Source: Arachis hypogaea (Eukaryota; Streptophyta; Magnoliopsida; Fabales; Fabaceae). Taken from it: a stretch of DNA of 64,000 nt. The DNA is taken from contig NC_092051.1 of NCBI RefSeq assembly GCF_003086295.3, forward strand, positions 10,408,810-10,472,809, in the 5' to 3' direction. A program made the position numbers and the translations under genes. Positions 58,839-64,000 of the stretch are shown in pieces (positions within the stretch are counted from its first letter, which is position 1; each line of letters starts with the position of its first letter). Under the pieces are notes generated by a model. That model was not told the origin of the DNA. It ran no database searches and worked only from the letters and a program-made list of their open reading frames with translations.

Positions 58839-59881
58839 TTGGTGTGGTCCCTAGCACACAAAGCATCCTCCTTTGGGCACGAAAGCCTTTTTATTTTCCT
58901 TGTACTCTTTCTTTGAAGAGTATTTTCCTTCCTTCTTAGTTGAGAAACTCTTCCCTTTGTCTCCCCCACCTTTAGTAGAACTAGGGTTAGAGGAAGACTT
59001 GGGATTCGAGTCCCCCTAATGATACCTAGTGAGTGATTCGGCCACCACGATGGCTTCATCAACATCCTTAACATTCCTTCTTTGTAGTTCTTGCTTTGTC
59101 CAAGGTTGGAGTCCATCAATGAAGAAGAACAATGCATCCTCTGATGCTACGTTGGGGATTTGAAGCGTGAGAGTAGTGAACTCCTTTACGTAGTCGCTAA
59201 TCGTACTCTTGTGTTTCAACTCCCTCAACTTCTTCCTTGCTTCATAAACCACATTCTCAGGGAAGAATTGTCTTTTCAACTCCCTTTTGAAATCTTCCGA
59301 TATGGCTATGTTGCAAGTACCCTTTTTCATAGCACACTTTCTCCTCCACCACAAAGTAGCATTATCAAAAAGATAGGGGGCTGCAGTGTGTACCTTTATT
59401 GTTTCTTCGACCACCCCTTGGCCTTCAAAGTACCTCTCCATTTGCCATAGGAAGTTCTCCACCTCTCGAGCATCCCTCGCACCCTTGAACTCCTTTGGCT
59501 TTGCGAGATCAATCTTTGTCGTCTCCCTTATAATGATTGGTCGAGATTTCGCCTCCTCAAACCAAACTCGAACTTCCTCAAATAACTTCAAGGAATTCTC
59601 AAGCTTCTCTTCAATTTGGAGCATGCTTTCTTTGAAAGCTTCTAGTTCTCCTAACACATGAGCCTCAAGAGTCTCCTTGTCATGTTCTTCCTTTGGAAGC
59701 GCTCATCCATAGAGGATAGAACATTCTCCAACATAGAAACTCTCTCTTTTAAGAAGTTAGAGTTCTTACCTCTAGCCTCACTTGAAGAGCGCACCATCTT
59801 GCTTCCCCATTGAGAAGGAATAGTATCCCTTCCCCTTTGAGACTCAACATACTCCACGGTTACACTAGAAGCCATACCCAC
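58835..59881 (-). pseudogene. Chromovirus gag, broken, copy 2
   Basis: Counterpart of 22246-23292 with the same frameshift and stops. Confidence 0.82.
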
Positions 59882-59909
59882 AAACCATTTGTGCTCCCTC
59901 TCGAACCTT

Positions 59910-59921
59910 GCTCTGATGTCA
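59910..59921 (-). other. Primer-binding site of the chromovirus, copy 2
   Basis: Identical to 23321-23332. Confidence 0.7.
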
Positions 59922-59924
59922 AAT

Positions 59925-60477
59925 TGTCACGGCCTTGGACACACACTCCAACGCTACCGTGCCAGCACTCGAACTTACTCAACCTCTTAAGTTAAGACCA
60001 AGTCAGCCTCACCCTCAATACTTAGCAAGAAATCTAAGTACACAAGAGAATACAAGAGAAAGGAAGCTTTGGTGGAAAGAACACTTTATTACTCGAGTGT
60101 TTTTTTTTTTACAAATGACTCGCACACACGACTCACACTAACTCTCACCTTCTATTTATAGTCATCCACCTCCTCAATGGATGGTTAGGATTAAATCTAA
60201 TCAACAGTCCAGATTAACTATCTAGAACTTTTATTATAAATATTTATCATACCACAACTTTCTAAATACTTCTGAATTATTCCATACTACTATTCATATT
60301 TTCATATACATCCACACTCTTCTAGAGTACTCTATGACCTTCCAAAGTCTTTTAAAACTTTTTAGAGTATCTTCTAGGATATTTTATAACGTTCCGAAAC
60401 CATTTATAACATTCTCAAACGCTCTAAAAAATTATACAAATACCATTAAATCTAACATTCTAAAATTTAGAGTGACA
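59925..60477 (-). repeat. 5' LTR of the chromovirus, copy 2
   Basis: Counterpart of 23336-23888. Confidence 0.85.
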
Positions 60478-60632
60478 CTAAAACCTAGTTTGCGTACCAC
60501 GTTCTCGTTAGTGATTGGTAATCCTTGTTTAATTAAACAAAAAAAAAAGAAAAAAACGTACTCGGGTTATTTATAACACTAGCTTAATTAGCTATGGTTC
60601 CTTAATTTTTGGGTCTGGGTCACATCCACAAT

Positions 60633-61842
60633 TTTGTATAATGTTCATTGTATATATGAATCATCGTCTCAAAGATTGATGATGATAGATGAACTATGTA
60701 TGAAGGTTATTTTGAAACAATGACATGGATAACATTGGTTCTAGCAGCAAATTAAATTAAAGTAATTACCCTCAAAGCGCAATATCAACAATTTCCTACC
60801 AAATTCAGTTGGAATCACCCTCTGTTGAGCTTTATTCTCATCCTCCTCCACCGACAAACTAACACAAGATAATTTAGTCGTAATTAAAAATATTATTTAT
60901 ATATTAAAATCAGTCAATATATTTATGTATAAATATATATATTGTTTAATTTATTTTTAATATATATTTATATTCTAATATATATTTTATATTAATAATT
61001 AATTTTAATAACTAATTTTAATCTACACTTAGTATTATTCAATAATAACAATATATATACACTAAGGACTATAAAGTTACATTGTATGATGCATGCTACA
61101 ATACTAACATATGAAATATCGCAAATACTTCAATATGATTTTATAATTTTTTTATATAAGGATGCTTTTTTTTAATTATTAGATAATAAATTATATAATT
61201 TAATTTTAATATATTATAAAAATATTTTTTTATTTAAAAATATTGCTATTTTTTTTAAATTATTGTTTTTTTTTTATAAATCACGTTTTTAAAATGAGAC
61301 TAAATAAATATTATCATAACATCTTTATTGGACTAAGTATCATGAAATAAACCCTAAATTAATTGAACACCAATTAATCAACTTGTTTATGCCAACAACC
61401 AGCCTTTTTTCTTTCTTTCTATATCAAGATTATTAAAACAAAAAAATTGACTCTAAGTCATGCCTTATTAGCACTAGTACAATACTAATACTCAGTTATC
61501 AAGATATATACATCTTTGTTAATTTCTTTTAATTATTTTGAAGTTTACCACCACGTTCAGTTCAACCATTATTATTGTTAACTATGATCTTTTTGAAATT
61601 GAAGATTCTTTCTTTCTTTCCTTCTTTGACTTGAATTGAATTAAAAAATTACATGTAAGACTTGACTTAGCTAACGATTAGGATCAATTTAAAGATGATA
61701 TGATTATATGATTAGTAGTGTTAGCTTCATCTTCTTTTAGGAATAAAGTAATTACTGCAAATGATATATAACTAGAATGGGAATGCTAGTAATATTGATG
61801 AATTATTAATTAATCATACATGATTATATTAAATACAATCAT
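60633..61842. repeat. Member A of the 1.2-kb duplication, copy 2
   Basis: Counterpart of 24043-25253, with A-run and T-run length differences and one T-to-C change in a TTTC microsatellite near 61621. Its own member B partner would lie beyond the window if the tandem unit continues. Confidence 0.85.
60770..60851 (-). other. Exon-like conserved block, copy 2
   Basis: Counterpart of 24179-24260, identical, also with the altered acceptor. Confidence 0.4.
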
Positions 61843-62525
61843 ATAATATGTTTATAAAAAATCAATTTAAATCAATTATATATATATAGTAATTAATTTA
61901 GTGATCGAATTTTATTGTGCATCTAACAGTTTTATAATTTATATTTTAATTTTATAATAATAGCGGTCAACATATAATTATGCAATCATGTTATAAATAT
62001 ACTAAAAATCAATCCCTAATTAACTATCTTATATAGAAATACAAATTTTACGTTTTATAAAATAAATTTATTACAATGTTCGTAAATAAATTTGATTATT
62101 CGGATAACTAATTATTTAATTAAAAAAAATACATCTACATATACAAATATATAAGAATTGATTTTTAGTGTAGAGAGTACATTGTTATAAAAAATATTTT
62201 GTAAAAACATTAAATTGCTTTTTTAAAAAAAATTAGTTTGTGAATTTAAATTAGTTCTTTATTTTTTAATATTCAAAATTTAAAATTTTGTTTCGTCAAA
62301 GGTGATTAAACCAATAAAATTACAACAGGGATTATAAATTAAATTAATTTAAATTATATTTCAAATTATAATAGTTTAAGAAAAGAAATTTTGCAAATAC
62401 TATTGAATAATTAGAAATAATAATTAAACAATCAAATAAGATGTGAGTATTATAATGTGAATCTAAACAATTGAATAGAAAATTGCTATTAATAAAAAAA
62501 TATCAAATGAAATGATTTCCTAAAA
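61843..62525. other. AT-rich 3' flank of the F-box gene, copy 2
   Basis: Counterpart of 25254-25936; homopolymer differences only. Confidence 0.4.
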
Positions 62526-63819
62526 CTAATAGAACCTCAATTTTGGGTAATTCAGTGAGTAAATATTATACACCTCCACATTATCTCCAATGATAATATT
62601 CTTTAGTGGGATAAGAGTAGGAACGAGACCAAAAATTTGAATGTTGTCATTATAGTGAATACGAAAAATGCTATATTCTTTGTTTTCACGATCATGGAAG
62701 GCAAGGTAATCATGAGACGTGGTTAATGAAGAATTAATATTTCCGTCAGAACTTACGAAAATGGGAGTCCAAGATTCTCCAACTCCATATCTTTTCATCA
62801 TCCATATTGTGATTGGCTCATTAAAATATATAATGCAAAGAAAACCCTGAATTCATATATGTCAACTCTTGGACCCTCATCGTCGGTATAGAAAAGGATT
62901 GGAACCTCTCCTTGTCGAAATCGAAAGCCCATATCGACGCATTGCCATCAACATCGTTACCAATCCAATGAAGTGTCCATTTAAATAAACAGCAGATCTC
63001 GATATAGATATCAAATTCTTGGATAATCCACCTCAATATTTATCCATGTTGTCGATATTCCAACTCTGAGCATTTCAACAACCATAGGATGATCATGTTT
63101 AAAGATAAGGATGATTCTCATTACCTTGTATTGGTTTGTTTTTGGGTGAAAACCAAAACCTCGAGATATTTCGCACTCGCAGGGTTTTAGGATTGGAGGG
63201 TGTTTTGGAAGTCTTATGAACTCACCTGTTATTGGGTTGCAAACAAGTGAAATGTCTATATTATTTGACCAACTCAAATAAAAAAGACCATTACAAATAC
63301 GCACATCCACATGCACATTAGCATAAACTTTTGTATCAATGAGAGGCATGTTCACATTAGCATAAACTTTTGTACCAAGGAGAGGAATTTCAAATTTAGG
63401 ATCAAGTTTTATACTGCTGCTATTGGGTTTTAGGACCTCAAACACACCGCTGAAGAATGGATTGTTTTTCCTTTCATGCCATTCAATTCGGTCATATTCA
63501 ACAAGGTGAAAGAATCTTGAATGCTTGCGTCGGATCATCAGGGCAGGAAGTGTATAAGTAAGGAGTAACTTGGCAAAGTTTGGATTAGAAATCAATGTGT
63601 TCCAATGCTTGCAAACACATCTACAAATCAGAACAGACTTTATGGGAAGTCTAACAAAAATATCGGTAATTATATCGGCTGGAAGACCGGCAAAATAAGA
63701 CTTTTGTAGTTGGAGTTTCCTGACAATTAAGTAAAGAATAATTTAGAAGAAGAGATACAAAAAATTCACGGCGTTGTTTTGTGTTACTCCATGAAAAAAT
63801 AAAATATGACTTACCTCAT
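62526..63819 (-). pseudogene. F-box gene, copy 2, frameshifted (or consensus errors)
   Basis: Same two-exon structure (63819-63815 and 63719-62526) as the intact gene at 25937-27231. Between 62840 and 63115 it differs by a 3-base in-frame insertion (extra Ile in VMRIILIF) and four single-base deletions: GGG to GG, CCC to CC, loss of a C in CGCTCGG, and CCCC to CCC. The frame breaks after IEVDYP and the C-terminal FBA part falls into other frames. No other coding difference was noticed. Loss in homopolymers is typical of long-read consensus errors, so this may be an intact gene. Confidence 0.75.
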
Positions 63820-64000
63820 CCACCGCACAAAGAAGGATTGGAAAAGGAATTTGATCATTTTACCGGTACTCTCGCGTGACAATGATTGTTGGGAGAAGTT
63901 AGGCACCCAAGTGAAATTGATGCTTTCAAAGGGAAGTTTACTGATTTTTATAACCTAGATTAATGTGAAAATCAGCTACTACTTTTAGAGAAAGTACGTG

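Larger units (their letters stand above)
55064..60477 (-). mobile_element. Chromovirus with truncated 3' LTR, copy 2
   Basis: Same internal order, stops and LTR truncation as 18475-23888. Two G-to-A differences were noticed, one in the integrase core (56321) and one in the 5' LTR (60345). Confidence 0.92.
36592..64000 (+). repeat. Copy 2 of the ~36.59-kb direct tandem repeat (visible part)
   Basis: Base 36592 aligns with base 1 and base 64000 with base 27412. The copies are close to identical. The largest differences seen are a small indel block near 475/37067, homopolymer length changes, and a cluster of five small indels inside the F-box gene (62840-63115). The copy is cut by the window end, so it may continue. 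Real duplication and assembly artefact are both possible. Confidence 0.97.

Noticed and set aside
62526..63036. Separate small genes at the C-terminal end of F-box copy 2
   Set aside because: They are pieces of one F-box gene split by single-base deletions, as comparison with copy 1 shows.

Overview
This is plant nuclear DNA: AT-rich, with split genes, GT-AG introns, class III peroxidase and F-box gene families, and a dense mix of plant transposable elements. The style of the MITEs and the FAR1-type relic suggests a legume, most likely a peanut relative (Arachis); that assignment is inference from memory of repeat families, not a search result.

The main structural fact is a direct tandem repeat with a period of about 36.59 kb. 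Bases 1-27412 come back as 36592-64000 in the same order and orientation, with an offset that drifts only between 36587 and 36591. The copies are almost identical: I noticed about a dozen substitutions and a set of short, mostly homopolymer, indels. Neither outer edge of the repeat is visible. Either this is a very recent tandem segmental duplication or it is a false duplication or haplotype join in the assembly; sequence alone cannot decide.

Layout of the unit (copy 1 positions, copy 2 about +36588): a GACACG-rich dispersed repeat and a nested 130/292-bp tandem array (864-2326); a non-autonomous Pack-CACTA transposon (2531-5986) with target duplication TAC that carries pieces of a tropinone-reductase-like gene and a PIF-type bHLH exon; a GC-rich, 3'-truncated Ty3/gypsy element of the Tat/Retand type (7560-11121); a MITE and TTCGAATC palindromes; a cluster of broken host gene pieces on the + strand (vacuolar processing enzyme 11979-12607, class III peroxidase 14001-15436, GH9 endoglucanase 15682-16119); a MITE; a minus-strand chromodomain Ty3/gypsy element with a complete 5' LTR and truncated 3' LTR (18475-23888); half of a diverged 1.2-kb duplication; and an F-box gene on the minus strand (25937-27231) with an ATG in a 5-base coding first exon.

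Between the visible parts of the two copies (27413-36591) lie a LINE ORF1 relic, the second half of the 1.2-kb duplication, an element with inverted Helitron-like ends, an (ATT)n microsatellite, a FAR1-type DNA-binding-domain relic followed by 204-bp tandem repeats, and one candidate 42-residue peptide ORF.

Only the F-box gene in copy 1 looks intact. Its copy 2 twin is broken by a tight cluster of 1-base deletions that may be consensus errors. The other recognisable coding sequences are transposon genes or gene fragments with stops and frameshifts shared by both copies, so that damage predates the duplication. I found no RNA genes, no CRISPR array and no convincing new multi-gene system.
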